Notes: generated by a model not told the origin, from the sequence alone. A stretch of 64,000 bases of DNA from Desulfitobacterium dichloroeliminans LMG P-21439 (GCF_000243135.2 NC_019903.1:1960001-2024000), one strand, 5' to 3'; positions 46,646 through 55,070 are shown, counted from the stretch's first letter. Numbers and translations are program-made.

Positions 46646-46758
46646 AAAAACACCTGCCGTCCATAGGCAGGTGTTTTTCCATTGTTCGCATGCACTTAAA
46701 AAGTGCGTCTCAATGTCAGCTCGTGTTACAGTTTACTCTTACAGTAGATATTTGTCAA
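46646..46758 (-). promoter_or_regulatory. Attenuator-like leader of the ABC exporter (promoter plus terminator)
   Basis: On the minus strand, TTGACA (46758-46753), 17 bases, TAAACT (46735-46730), then about 75 bases ending in a perfect 13-bp terminator stem (46646-46658 with 46666-46678; core CACCTGCC/GGCAGGTG) followed by T-rich DNA. A hairpin GCACTT-TTT-AAGTGC precedes the terminator. A short frame TTG-AGA-CGC-ACT-TTT-TAA (MRRTF) could be a leader peptide but lacks a clear ribosome binding site. The exporter starts about 107 bases beyond the terminator. A stand-alone small RNA is an alternative. Confidence 0.5.
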
Positions 46759-46781
46759 GAAGAAGAAGTTTTTCAGGTGTT

Positions 46782-46794
46782 GAAAATTCTAGGT
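46782..46794. repeat. Left 13-bp direct repeat flanking IS30 copy B
   Basis: GAAAATTCTAGGT is repeated exactly at 48620-48632 on the other side of the element, so it is best read as the target-site duplication. Confidence 0.8.
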
Positions 46795-48619
46795 ACTTAA
46801 TTTCCAAACTAAGTTCCACCCCTTCACTTGGGAAAGTGGAATTTAATTTGGAAAGATTAAAGGGTGGAATTCACTCAGACAAATAGGTTATATTGGGATA
46901 GCTGTGTCCCGGTAGAAAGAAAGAGGGACTGACATGGCTAACCAAAAACATTTAACCTTTGATGAACGGGTGACCATCTCTTCGCTTTTGGATAAAACCT
47001 ACTCTTTTAAGGCAATCGCTAAAGAATTAGATAAGGATTGCACCACCATCTCCAAAGAGGTTCGCCGCCATATCATCTTCAAACGGATAGGCTGTCAAGG
47101 CAATGCTTACAATGCTTGCCGCCACCGCTATACTTGCGATCATAGGCTGCTCTGCACACCCTGTCATTATTCGCACCGGCCCAGCTTTTGCCGCCGCTGC
47201 AAATTATGCAATGCTATGTGCCCGTCTTTTGAGTGTCAACTCTGCCCACGACATGCCAAACCGCCTTATGTTTGCAACGGATGCGATAAGCTTAATAAGT
47301 GCACTTTGGAGAAACGCTTTTACCATGCTGCACCAGCCCATACCGAATATCAGGCAGTTCTTTCCGAAGCCAGACAGGGTATATCTCTCTCGGAAGATGA
47401 GGTAAAACACCTCGACTCCATCATTTCCCCTCTCATCAAAAAGGGGCAATCCCTGAATCATATCTGTGCCAACAATAAGGATTCCCTCATGGTTAGCAAA
47501 AGCACCCTCTATCGTCTAATTGACTTTAATATTTTCACCGCAAGAAACATCGATATGCCACGGAAAGTACGCTATGCTAAGCGCAAGATAAAAAGACAGC
47601 TCAAGGTCGACAAGGCTTGCCGAATCGGTAGAACCTACAATGACTTTCAGCATTTCCTCAACGAGAATCCCCACCTACCTCTTGTGGAAATGGACACCGT
47701 AGAAGGTCGTAAAGGGGGCAAGGTTCTTCTTACCCTTCATTTCGTGAAGGCAGAATTCATGCTTGCCTTTTTACGGCAAACCAACGATTCTCAATCCGTC
47801 ATCACTATCCTGGAAGACCTTCAACTCAACCTTGGCCAAGACATCTTTATGAGGGTTATGCCGATTTTGCTGACGGACAATGGTTCTGAGTTCTCTAACC
47901 CAAATGCCTTGGAGTTTGACCAACAACAAAACCGCAGAACTCATCTGTTCTACTGCGATGCCTCTTCACCTGGGCAGAAAGGCTCTGCCGAGAGGAATCA
48001 CGAGCTGATCCGCTATTTTATTCCTAAAGGCACCCGTATGGATGAGTTTACCCAGGTCGACATCAGCCGCATGATGGACAACATCAATTCCTACAGTCGA
48101 CAAAGCTTGGGGAATAAATGCCCTTATGACATGTTGGCTTTCCTCTATGGGGAAGATCTTCTTAAGGCATTGGGGTGTCACAAAATTCCGCCCAATGAGG
48201 TCATCATGAATTCCTCTCTTTTTAAGGAGACTGCCGTCCATTGTCTAGGCAATCCATGGGGTTATACCGATGAGTCAGGACGGGAGACCAGTTATCTTGA
48301 TGCCTATCGGGCTATTGAAGAACAACGCAAAGAAATGACAGAAAAAAATTAACCTACACCCGTTAATTTCTTCCTGTCATGACACTACCGGGAAGCAGCT
48401 TCATACCCCATTAAACCGGGTGGAATTTACTATGCGAAAAAGTCTACTAAATTCCACTCGCAGATACCTGCGCCCTTTTTCAGCTGCTTTTACACCGGAT
48501 TTGGCCCTATTTTAATCCAAAACTGAAAAAAAGTCACCCTTTTCTTTTCTACAAACAAGAATGGGTGACTTTCAGTGGAATTTACCTCGATAAAGTGGAA
48601 CTTACTTTGAAATTCAACC
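46795..48619 (+). mobile_element. IS30-family insertion sequence, copy B (complete, 1825 bp)
   Basis: The ends form an imperfect 25-bp inverted repeat (18 of 25 matches, the inner ten bases AAGTTCCAC and its neighbour identical). The element is flanked by a 13-bp direct repeat. It carries one intact transposase, a 267-base non-coding right part with a hairpin (AAAGTCACCC/GGGTGACTTT), and several copies of a GTGGAATTTA motif near both ends. Identical over 1090 bp to copy A at the window's left edge. Confidence 0.88.
46934..48352 (+). CDS. IS30-family transposase
   Basis: A 472-residue protein. An N-terminal helix-turn-helix (YSFKAIAKELDKDCTTISKEVRRH) is followed by a zinc-finger-like Cys-rich region at about residues 65-125 with many CxxC pairs. 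The DDE core has D in VEMDTVEG, D in LLTDNGSEFSNP and E in GQKGSAERNHELIRYFIPKGT, which is the IS30-type arrangement. Full length and uninterrupted. Confidence 0.95.
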   Translation: MANQKHLTFDERVTISSLLDKTYSFKAIAKELDKDCTTISKEVRRHIIFKRIGCQGNAYNACRHRYTCDHRLLCTPCHYSHRPSFCRRCKLCNAMCPSFECQLCPRHAKPPYVCNGCDKLNKCTLEKRFYHAAPAHTEYQAVLSEARQGISLSEDEVKHLDSIISPLIKKGQSLNHICANNKDSLMVSKSTLYRLIDFNIFTARNIDMPRKVRYAKRKIKRQLKVDKACRIGRTYNDFQHFLNENPHLPLVEMDTVEGRKGGKVLLTLHFVKAEFMLAFLRQTNDSQSVITILEDLQLNLGQDIFMRVMPILLTDNGSEFSNPNALEFDQQQNRRTHLFYCDASSPGQKGSAERNHELIRYFIPKGTRMDEFTQVDISRMMDNINSYSRQSLGNKCPYDMLAFLYGEDLLKALGCHKIPPNEVIMNSSLFKETAVHCLGNPWGYTDESGRETSYLDAYRAIEEQRKEMTEKN

Positions 48620-48632
48620 GAAAATTCTAGGT
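48620..48632. repeat. Right 13-bp direct repeat flanking IS30 copy B
   Basis: GAAAATTCTAGGT, identical to 46782-46794. It contains the stop codon (TAG on the minus strand) of the small gene at 48627-48764. Confidence 0.8.
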
Positions 48633-48764
48633 TCGCTCTTTTGAATGTGCCTTACCAATCTTATCATTATCATGAGCATCAAATGGCGGAATCTTATCAC
48701 CAGGATTTAGATCTTTCTTACGGATCACGTTAACGATTTTGTCCCTTTCTTTTGGCTTTGACAT
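48627..48764 (-). CDS. Small hydrophilic protein of 45 residues
   Basis: A lysine-rich, highly charged peptide, MSKPKERDKIVNVIRKKD then LNPGDKIPPFDAHDNDKIGK and a short tail. It starts at ATG behind an excellent AAAGGAGG site. The stop codon lies in the IS30 target duplication, so the insertion fell at the very end of the gene and left it intact but cut off its natural 3' flank. No family recognised. Confidence 0.65.
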   Translation of the reverse strand: MSKPKERDKIVNVIRKKDLNPGDKIPPFDAHDNDKIGKAHSKERT

Positions 48765-48934
48765 CGTTTTCCTCCTTTACTGACTAGAAAGTATTGAGCT
48801 CATCAATAGAGTTTCTTTGTTTAGAATACCCGAAGCAATTAAAAATATTTTAAGGAATTTCTTTTGCTATATTGAGAGTTTAGTTATAAATTAGGATTAT
48901 AGAATTAGTGTAGAAATGAATTGGAGGTTTCGTT

Positions 48935-49237
48935 ATGGCTTTACCACCCTTTTTAAGACCCTTGGAAGCTTATGACCCCGCCCTAGCTCAGGAAATAGAG
49001 AAAATCGTTTCTCTTTCCTTTCAAAAAAGTTCTCTGGATGAAAGAACAAGGATTTTAATAACCCTTGCCCTTGATGCTGTCTTAGGAGCCTCAGAAGGGG
49101 TAGCGAATTTAGCTGGTCAAGCTCGTAGATTGGGCGTTACCGATCAAGAGATAGCGGACACCTTGCGCCTAGCATACTTTACTTCAGGCTGTTCAACTCT
49201 GAAAACTTCCTTTGCAGCTTTCGAGAAGAAGGAGTAA
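48935..49237 (+). CDS. Carboxymuconolactone decarboxylase (AhpD-like) family protein
   Basis: A 100-residue all-helical protein of the CMD/AhpD superfamily: SLSFQKSSLDERTRILITLALDAVLGASEGVANLAGQARRLGVTDQEIADTLRLAYFTSGCSTLKTSF. The usual CxxC pair of AhpD is not present at its normal place (GASEG instead), so peroxidase-partner activity is doubtful. ATG follows TTGGAGGT. The next gene starts five bases after its stop. Confidence 0.8.
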   Translation: MALPPFLRPLEAYDPALAQEIEKIVSLSFQKSSLDERTRILITLALDAVLGASEGVANLAGQARRLGVTDQEIADTLRLAYFTSGCSTLKTSFAAFEKKE

Positions 49238-49241
49238 TGAA

Positions 49242-49526
49242 TTGAGTACATCACAACAACTTTGGTCTTTAGGAATTCTTTTTTTGCTAATGAATTCTAT
49301 TCCTTTTTTTCTCATGAGACGAGATAAATATCTGGCTCGTAGAAACCGCTGGCGAATTCCGGAAAAGTGGTTCTTTACTTTGGCATTTTTAGGTGGTGCT
49401 CTGGGTACTTTACTGGGGATGCGTGTTTTTCGACATAAAACCAAGCATAAAACCTTTACTTGGGGAATCCCACTTCTTTTGTTATTGAACATGGGAGTCA
49501 TCTATTTACTATTGAAGTACCTATAA
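49242..49526 (+). CDS. DUF1294 membrane protein
   Basis: A 94-residue protein with about three hydrophobic helices and the DUF1294 signature: MRRDKYLARRNRWRIPEKWFFTLAFLGGALGTLLGMRVFRHKTKHKTFTWGIPLLL. TTG 49242 follows AAGGAG at good spacing; it is translationally close to the preceding gene. Function unknown. Confidence 0.85.
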   Translation: MSTSQQLWSLGILFLLMNSIPFFLMRRDKYLARRNRWRIPEKWFFTLAFLGGALGTLLGMRVFRHKTKHKTFTWGIPLLLLLNMGVIYLLLKYL

Positions 49527-49570
49527 AGAAGTACATATAAATGTGAGAGAAATCTATTATTCTAAGATTA

Positions 49571-49617
49571 AAGGGTTCACGACGGGGTACGAATATTACC
49601 CCATGTCGTGAACCCTT
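49571..49617. terminator. Bidirectional terminator
   Basis: AAGGGTTCACGAC pairs with GTCGTGAACCCTT, with an inner GGGGTA/TACCCC helix. It lies between the convergent DUF1294 and rhodanese genes. Confidence 0.85.
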
Positions 49618-49663
49618 ATTTTAAATTATACTGATTTCTATGAACCAATGTATTGTCTTGCAG

Positions 49664-50050
49664 CTACTTTAAACCGTAATTCCAACCTATAAGGCCTCGT
49701 TTTAGATGAAAAATCTGGCTAAAGTTATTTTTAAGAAGAATTCGGAGGGCAGCAGGGCTTCTTCCGCCAGAAGCACAATGAACTAAAATCGGCTTATCTT
49801 TATATTTTTGTAGTTCAGTTAACCGAGAAGATAATTCACCAACCGGAATAGATTTCGAACCCGGAATATGCCCACTTCTATACTCATTATTTGTGCGCAC
49901 ATCGATGACAACGACGTCTTTATTTGATTGAATTAATTCATAAGCTTCTTCTGTCGTTAAATTTTTTATCATTTTATTAGCTATTGAGAATCTACGCCAA
50001 AACACGAATACTACAATGACTACTGCAAAAATAAAATAATTGTTCTCCAT
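49664..50050 (-). CDS. Membrane-anchored rhodanese-like protein
   Basis: A 128-residue protein with one N-terminal transmembrane helix (YFIFAVVIVVFVFWRRF) and a rhodanese domain: VVVIDVRTNNEYRSGHIPGSKSIPVGEL and the active-site Cys in VHCASGGRS. Single-domain rhodaneses of this kind move sulfane sulfur. A CsoR/CstR-like palindrome lies upstream, in keeping with regulation by persulfide or metal. Preceded by AAGGGGTGG. Confidence 0.9.
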   Translation of the reverse strand: MENNYFIFAVVIVVFVFWRRFSIANKMIKNLTTEEAYELIQSNKDVVVIDVRTNNEYRSGHIPGSKSIPVGELSSRLTELQKYKDKPILVHCASGGRSPAALRILLKNNFSQIFHLKRGLIGWNYGLK

Positions 50051-50222
50051 TCAATCCACCCCTTATACGTTGTTTGTTATTGGTTTTTCTGTTCATGTTT
50101 TGTTCTTGTTTTGTTTTTGTTCTCGTTCTTTTCTTTTTCTATTTTCTTATTGGCTACTTAAACACTTCTGCTCTACAAGAATTTTAAGATGAATAAGCAT
50201 TTAATAAGCATGGATATATTTT

Positions 50223-50239
50223 ATACCCTAAGGGGGTAT
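50223..50239 (-). promoter_or_regulatory. CsoR/CstR-like operator upstream of the rhodanese gene
   Basis: ATACCCTAAGGGGGTAT is a GC-centred palindrome (ATACCC...GGGTAT) of the type bound by CsoR-family repressors, about 170 bases before the rhodanese start. The region between is a purine-rich low-complexity leader with GAACAAAA-type repeats on the minus strand. Confidence 0.55.
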
Positions 50240-50311
50240 GAAATCAAGTGCCAAATTATATGTTATTCGCTCTAGTCTAGTCGTCGTAAAAAATTAAGAC
50301 TTCATAACAAA

Positions 50312-50353
50312 GCATGTCCCAAATACGAAGGCGCCTTCGTATTTGGGACATGC
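50312..50353. terminator. Perfect 42-bp palindrome, likely terminator of the exporter gene
   Basis: GCATGTCCCAAATACGAAGG-C is followed without any loop by its exact reverse complement. It lies 23 bases after the stop of the minus-strand exporter gene. T-tracts are weak, so a different role (mRNA stabiliser, MITE remnant) cannot be excluded. Confidence 0.6.
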
Positions 50354-50376
50354 ATATAGTACTCATTTATTATAGA

Positions 50377-51510
50377 CTATTTGCTTTCTATTTCTATATC
50401 GGATGTTGTTAAAGAATTATAATCTTTCTTTTTTTGGCTTAGCGCGTAGCAGCTCCTCATTCGTTTGGATGCCCAACGCATTTCCGTTGCCACCACAGCT
50501 ACTTCCATCGTAGCACGCAGGAAATAGACTCCACTAAAGTTCTTTTGCCATAAGTCCATTCTTTGATCAAACTCATTCCAATAGGCTTGATCAAGGGTTC
50601 TCAGTGGGGTCGCCGGTGGGTACGTGAAGCTGAAATAGAGTTGATCCCTTAGGGCTGCTAGGTTATCTTTGCCAACGAGAATGAATTCCAAAAGACTTTG
50701 GAATTCTTGGGTAAGATTAGTACCCATCTGCGGTGGAGCGTCTGGGGCCTGGCGACGTTTAACTCTCTGGCGGGTCATCTCTTCGATATTCTCACCGCGT
50801 TCGATAAAGCCTCGACAAAGTTCCAAAAGCCGTTCCATAAGTTGCATTTTATCTTGGGAGCTGAATTCCTCCCGAGCATGTTCATAGAGGTCTGTAACCT
50901 GTTCTAATCTTTCTTCTAGATCGGTTGGCTTTGGCTTTTCATATTCACTGAGGGTTGTTGACTCCACGTAGTGCACAAGACTATTCATAAAATAAATCGA
51001 GGAATCATAAAAGAGTGAGAAGAGCTTTTCTTTGAAAATTCTCTTATAACGTGGTGGGGCAAGAACACGGTTGATTATTAGGGCTACAGCAAGCCCAATA
51101 AATATAGACAAAGAGCGTGCAAGTGCGTGCTCCAAAAATTGTTCATGGGGCGCATCAAGAATAAAGATGATTGAGACAATTCCTAAATTCACCCCACTCC
51201 AACCCATACGATTGGAAATAGCAATCATTATAATGACCCCTAGACCAATAATATATGGATTCGTTCCTAATGTTAGGCCAATCACTATGGCAAGTGCAAT
51301 AGCGATAACATTAATCAAAATTTGTTCCCAAGCGTTGGTTAAGGCTTTACTCACCGAAGGTTGCATATTAATAGCTACTGTAATAGCCGCAAAGCTTGCT
51401 GGTTCCACAGAAAAAAGCTGACAAATCAGCAGGGCAATGGTTACCCCCAACCCCGTCTTAAGAATTCGTGGACCAAACCATTTTCTCAAGTTAGAAAACA
51501 GGAGAACCAC
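50377..51510 (-). CDS. Aromatic acid exporter (FUSC/ArAE) family membrane protein
   Basis: A 377-residue protein with six or so transmembrane helices in the first 165 residues (LKTGLGVTIALLICQLFSVEPASFAAITVAINMQPS is the family's opening) and a soluble C-terminal helical domain of about 200 residues. The family is proposed to export aromatic carboxylic acids. GTG start after AGAAGGAAG; an internal TTG is possible. Single gene. Confidence 0.88.
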   Translation of the reverse strand: MVLLFSNLRKWFGPRILKTGLGVTIALLICQLFSVEPASFAAITVAINMQPSVSKALTNAWEQILINVIAIALAIVIGLTLGTNPYIIGLGVIIMIAISNRMGWSGVNLGIVSIIFILDAPHEQFLEHALARSLSIFIGLAVALIINRVLAPPRYKRIFKEKLFSLFYDSSIYFMNSLVHYVESTTLSEYEKPKPTDLEERLEQVTDLYEHAREEFSSQDKMQLMERLLELCRGFIERGENIEEMTRQRVKRRQAPDAPPQMGTNLTQEFQSLLEFILVGKDNLAALRDQLYFSFTYPPATPLRTLDQAYWNEFDQRMDLWQKNFSGVYFLRATMEVAVVATEMRWASKRMRSCYALSQKKKDYNSLTTSDIEIESK

Positions 51511-51631
51511 CCTTCCTTCTAAGTAATAGCAAATAGTATGATGTGGAATTGCAATATATGTATCTTGAGTATAGCCCTGAGAAGAATTTTTGACAAGTGC
51601 GCTTGATAATTAAGGTGAACTCTAGAAAAAA

Positions 51632-51663
51632 AAGATAACCCAGGGCCATAACCTGGGTTATCT
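51632..51663 (-). terminator. Terminator at the end of the crt-thl operon
   Basis: AAGATAACCCAGG pairs perfectly with CCTGGGTTATCTT across GCCATA, followed by TTTTTT on the minus strand. Confidence 0.9.
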
Positions 51664-51676
51664 TACTAATCATTCA

Positions 51677-52459
51677 TCAACGACCTTGATAATCAGTGGT
51701 TCTCTTTTCGAGAAAAGCCTTACACCCGTTCTTTTGGTCCTCCGTGCTAAAGGTTTGGGCAAAAACTTCGGCTTCATATCCCTGACCGCTTAATAGATCC
51801 AAGTTTTCTCCTTTGACAATAGCACTCTTTGTTAATTGGATTGCAATAGGTGCCTTGGACGAAATCTTTTTCGCCATGGCAACCGCCTGCCCCAGTAACT
51901 CTTCTTTAGGATATACATGGTTCGCTAAGCCCATACGAAAGGCTTCCTGGGCGTCAATTAAATCAGTAGTAAATAGAAGCTCACTGGCACGACCACTACC
52001 TACTAAACGCGGGAGCCTTTGTGTGCCGCCGAAGCCCGCCAGGATTCCCAAACCCACTTCCGGTTGGCCGAATTTGGCGTTCGTGCTCGCTAGACGAATA
52101 TCACAGGCCATAGCCAATTCCAAGCCACCTCCCAAGGCAAAGCCATTAACGGCAGCAATAACCGGCTGTGGAAGTGCTTCGATAAGGTTCATCAATTTAT
52201 GCCCTAACTGACTAAAATGCCTTGCCTCAATAGGGCTCTTATCACTCATCTCCGCAATATCTGCTCCGGCTACAAAAGCCTTCTCTCCACTTCCTGTCAG
52301 GATGATGGTTCGAATGTTTGCATCACCTGCTAACTCATTAAAGCTATCGGTGAGCTCTTGTATTGTTACAGAATTCAGAGCATTTAAAGCCTTGGGTCGG
52401 TTGATAGTAATTACAGCTATCTGATCTTGGTATTCAACGAGTATGTTTTCATAGATCAT
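51677..52459 (-). CDS. crt: Enoyl-CoA hydratase (crotonase)
   Basis: A 260-residue crotonase that interconverts crotonyl-CoA and 3-hydroxybutyryl-CoA. The oxyanion-hole segments are KAFVAGADIAEM and NGFALGGGLELAMACDIRLAS, and the two catalytic Glu positions fall in GLELAMACD and FGQPEVGLGILAGFGG. ATG 52459 begins four bases after the thiolase stop. An in-frame TTG upstream would overlap thiolase. Confidence 0.92.
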   Translation of the reverse strand: MIYENILVEYQDQIAVITINRPKALNALNSVTIQELTDSFNELAGDANIRTIILTGSGEKAFVAGADIAEMSDKSPIEARHFSQLGHKLMNLIEALPQPVIAAVNGFALGGGLELAMACDIRLASTNAKFGQPEVGLGILAGFGGTQRLPRLVGSGRASELLFTTDLIDAQEAFRMGLANHVYPKEELLGQAVAMAKKISSKAPIAIQLTKSAIVKGENLDLLSGQGYEAEVFAQTFSTEDQKNGCKAFLEKRTTDYQGR

Positions 52460-52463
52460 ATCC

Positions 52464-53648
52464 TCATCCCTGCCTTTCAATAATCAGGCTGATCCCTTGG
52501 CCCCCTCCGATACATAATGTGGCAAGCCCACGGCGGACCTTACGCCGTTTTAATTCGTGTAATAATGTTACAAGGATGCGGGTGCCGGAGGCTCCGATGG
52601 GGTGACCGATGGCAATAGAGCCGCCATTGACATTCGTTTTATCACTTTCTAGGCCAAGCTCCTGAGTAACGATAGCTGCTTGGGATGCGAAAGCCTCATT
52701 GGCCTCGATTAGATCAATGTCTTGGATTGTTAAGCCGGCCTTTGCCAAGGCTTTTCGAGTGGCTGGAATTGGTCCAGTACCCATGATGAGAGGATCGACC
52801 CCGGCGGAAGCCCAGGAGGTAATCTTGGCAAGGATGGGCAATCCCATTTCCTCGGCTTTTTCACGTGACATAACCACAATAGCCGCTGCCCCGTCATTGA
52901 TTCCCGAGGCATTTCCCGCTGTCACCGTGCCATCCTTTTTAAATGAAGGGCGTAGCTTTGCCAGTCCTTCTTCAGTCGCCCCAAAACGTGGGAACTCATC
53001 TTGCTTAAAGACAAGCGGAGCACCTTTTTTCTGGGGAATTTCGATGGGAACGATTTCTTCTGTGAATCTACCTGATGTGATAGCTTCCTCAGCTCTGTTT
53101 TGACTACGCAAAGCCAGTTGATCCTGATCCATTCGCGTAATGTTAAATTGTTCAGCGATGTTTTCTGCTGTCAATCCCATGTGGACATCATGAAAGGCAT
53201 CAGTTAAGCCATCGATAATCATGGTATCCACTAAGGTTCCATTTCCCATTCGATACCCTTTTCTAGCTTTTGGCAATGCATAGGCAGAAGAAGACATGCA
53301 TTCCATCCCACCGGCAACAATAATATCTGCATCCCCAGCGATGATAGCCTGAGCGGCACAGATAACGGATTTAAGTCCCGATCCACACACCTTATTCAAG
53401 GTCCAGGCAGGAACTTCTTGGGGAATCCCTGCATTCATGGATGCCTGGCGGGCAGGATTTTGTCCTGCTGCGGCAGTCAGAACATTTCCCATAATAACTT
53501 CTTGAACATCACTCGGTTGAATATTGGCTCGTTTTATGGCTTCTTTAATCGCTACCGCTCCAAGCTCTGCCCCAGTGAAGTTTTCTAAGGCACCGCCAAA
53601 AGAACCGACAGCTGTTCTCGCTGCACTGACAATTACAACTTCTTTCAT
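52464..53648 (-). CDS. thl: Acetyl-CoA acetyltransferase (thiolase)
   Basis: A 394-residue type II thiolase that condenses two acetyl-CoA or cleaves acetoacetyl-CoA. The nucleophilic Cys is in [11 protein letters not shown], the His in [10 protein letters not shown] and the second Cys in LCIGGGQG. Start ATG after AGGAGGA. It sits between the CoA-transferase and crotonase genes. Confidence 0.95.
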   Translation of the reverse strand: MKEVVIVSAARTAVGSFGGALENFTGAELGAVAIKEAIKRANIQPSDVQEVIMGNVLTAAAGQNPARQASMNAGIPQEVPAWTLNKVCGSGLKSVICAAQAIIAGDADIIVAGGMECMSSSAYALPKARKGYRMGNGTLVDTMIIDGLTDAFHDVHMGLTAENIAEQFNITRMDQDQLALRSQNRAEEAITSGRFTEEIVPIEIPQKKGAPLVFKQDEFPRFGATEEGLAKLRPSFKKDGTVTAGNASGINDGAAAIVVMSREKAEEMGLPILAKITSWASAGVDPLIMGTGPIPATRKALAKAGLTIQDIDLIEANEAFASQAAIVTQELGLESDKTNVNGGSIAIGHPIGASGTRILVTLLHELKRRKVRRGLATLCIGGGQGISLIIERQG

Positions 53649-53676
53649 GATTCTCCTCCTAAATTTCTGTTATCCT

Positions 53677-55017
53677 CTATAGAGCAAGTTTATGGGTCCT
53701 TCTCCAAATCCCCATTTGTTCTGCCTCTTTTATCAATTCCTCGCGGAAATCGGGATGGGCCACTGAAATCAGGGCTTCGGCACGTTCCCAGGTAGTCTTT
53801 CCCTTCAGATTTACAATACCAAACTCAGTGACGATATAGTTCACCATGGCACGATGTGTCGTCACAATAGCGCCCGGAGTTAATATGGGTTTAATGCGTG
53901 AACACAGTTCGCCATCCTTTTTCTGATAAGTGGACTCCAAACAAATAAAGGATTTACCACCTTGGGAATGATAGGCTCCTAAAGTAAAGTCGACTTGGCC
54001 TCCGGTTCCACTAATATTCCGGGTGCCAGAAGATTCTGAACATACTTGGCCAAATAAATCGAGCTCTACACAATTATTGATAGCGATAAAATTATCATGT
54101 TGTGAAATTACGAAAGGATTGTTAACATAGTCTACCGGATAGATGGCACAACTCGGGTTATTATGAAGGAAATCGTAGGTTTTCTGAGTTCCCATGGAAA
54201 ATGTATACACTGTTTTAAAAGTATCGAAGCGTTTGCGAGCACCGGTTACACGTCCTGCTTCCACCATGTCGACGATGGATTCAGTCATCATCTCAGTGTG
54301 AACTCCCAGGTCCTTAAGGTCAGATTGGGCGATAATCTTACCCATTGCATTCGGCATTCCGCCAATTCCAAGTTGAATGCAGCTTCCATCCACAAGTTCA
54401 GGCATAATAAACCCAGCAATTTTATTATCGTTCTCCGTGGGTGGCACCGATCGCACCTGGGGCATCGCCCATTCTGTTTCAACAAGGGCATCCACCTCGG
54501 AAATATGAATAACTTCTTCTCTTCCACCCAGACAGCGCGGAATCATCGGATTAACTTCAAGAATAATTTTTTTAGCCTTTTCACAGATTGCTTTCGTATG
54601 CGAGACTTGGGGTCCAAAGTTAAAATAACCCTTTTCATCCATAGGGGTAACCGGCAGCATCGCTACATCCACATCGAGAAAGTTTCGATAATAGCTTGGT
54701 AGCTCATTATAAAGCATGGGAATATACCAACAAGCTCCTTGATCATGAAGTTTTCGATCAAGACCACTAAAATGCCAATTATTATAGATGAAATGCTTTG
54801 CCTCCGGGTCTGCCTTGACAATCTCAGGCATTCTTGTTGCTGTTGTTGCACGAATTTTGACATCCATAAGCTCATCCTTACGAGCTGCTAAGGCTTTGTC
54901 TAAAGCGATTGGCTGTCCTGTAAATGATCCATACTCAACCCAGTCTCCTGACTTGACCATGCTTACGGCCTTTTCAGGTGTAGTTAGCTTCTTTTGATAC
55001 TCTGCATAAACGTCCAA
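53677..55017 (-). CDS. Acetyl-CoA hydrolase/transferase family, likely butyryl-CoA:acetate CoA-transferase
   Basis: A 446-residue class I CoA-transferase. The catalytic Glu lies in CSESSGTRNISGTGGQVDF, and GIGGMPNAMG is the CoA-binding glycine loop. The setting (thiolase, crotonase, acetate transporter, EtfAB, acyl-CoA dehydrogenase) favours a butyryl-CoA:acetate or 4-hydroxybutyrate CoA-transferase. TTG 55017 follows GGAGGGG with good spacing; TTG 55032 overlaps that site. Confidence 0.88.
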   Translation of the reverse strand: MDVYAEYQKKLTTPEKAVSMVKSGDWVEYGSFTGQPIALDKALAARKDELMDVKIRATTATRMPEIVKADPEAKHFIYNNWHFSGLDRKLHDQGACWYIPMLYNELPSYYRNFLDVDVAMLPVTPMDEKGYFNFGPQVSHTKAICEKAKKIILEVNPMIPRCLGGREEVIHISEVDALVETEWAMPQVRSVPPTENDNKIAGFIMPELVDGSCIQLGIGGMPNAMGKIIAQSDLKDLGVHTEMMTESIVDMVEAGRVTGARKRFDTFKTVYTFSMGTQKTYDFLHNNPSCAIYPVDYVNNPFVISQHDNFIAINNCVELDLFGQVCSESSGTRNISGTGGQVDFTLGAYHSQGGKSFICLESTYQKKDGELCSRIKPILTPGAIVTTHRAMVNYIVTEFGIVNLKGKTTWERAEALISVAHPDFREELIKEAEQMGIWRRTHKLAL

Positions 55018-55040
55018 ATCTAACCCCTCCAACTTTTTTA

Positions 55041-55070
55041 TTTAGCCTGTGATTTTTTACATCTGACATC
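55041..55070. repeat. Inverted repeat arm 1 flanking the acetate transporter gene
   Basis: The reverse complement of this segment matches 55881-55908 with one mismatch and a two-base length difference (core GTCAGATGTAAAA...TCACAGGCTAAA). It lies between the CoA-transferase start and the transporter stop. Confidence 0.75.

Noticed and set aside
48539-48584. Hairpin AAAGTCACCC/GGGTGACTTT considered as a separate regulatory RNA
   Set aside because: It lies inside the IS30 right end and most simply protects or terminates transcription within the element.
54163-54702. 179-residue ORF antisense to the CoA-transferase gene
   Set aside because: Shadow of a conserved enzyme with clear catalytic motifs on the minus strand.
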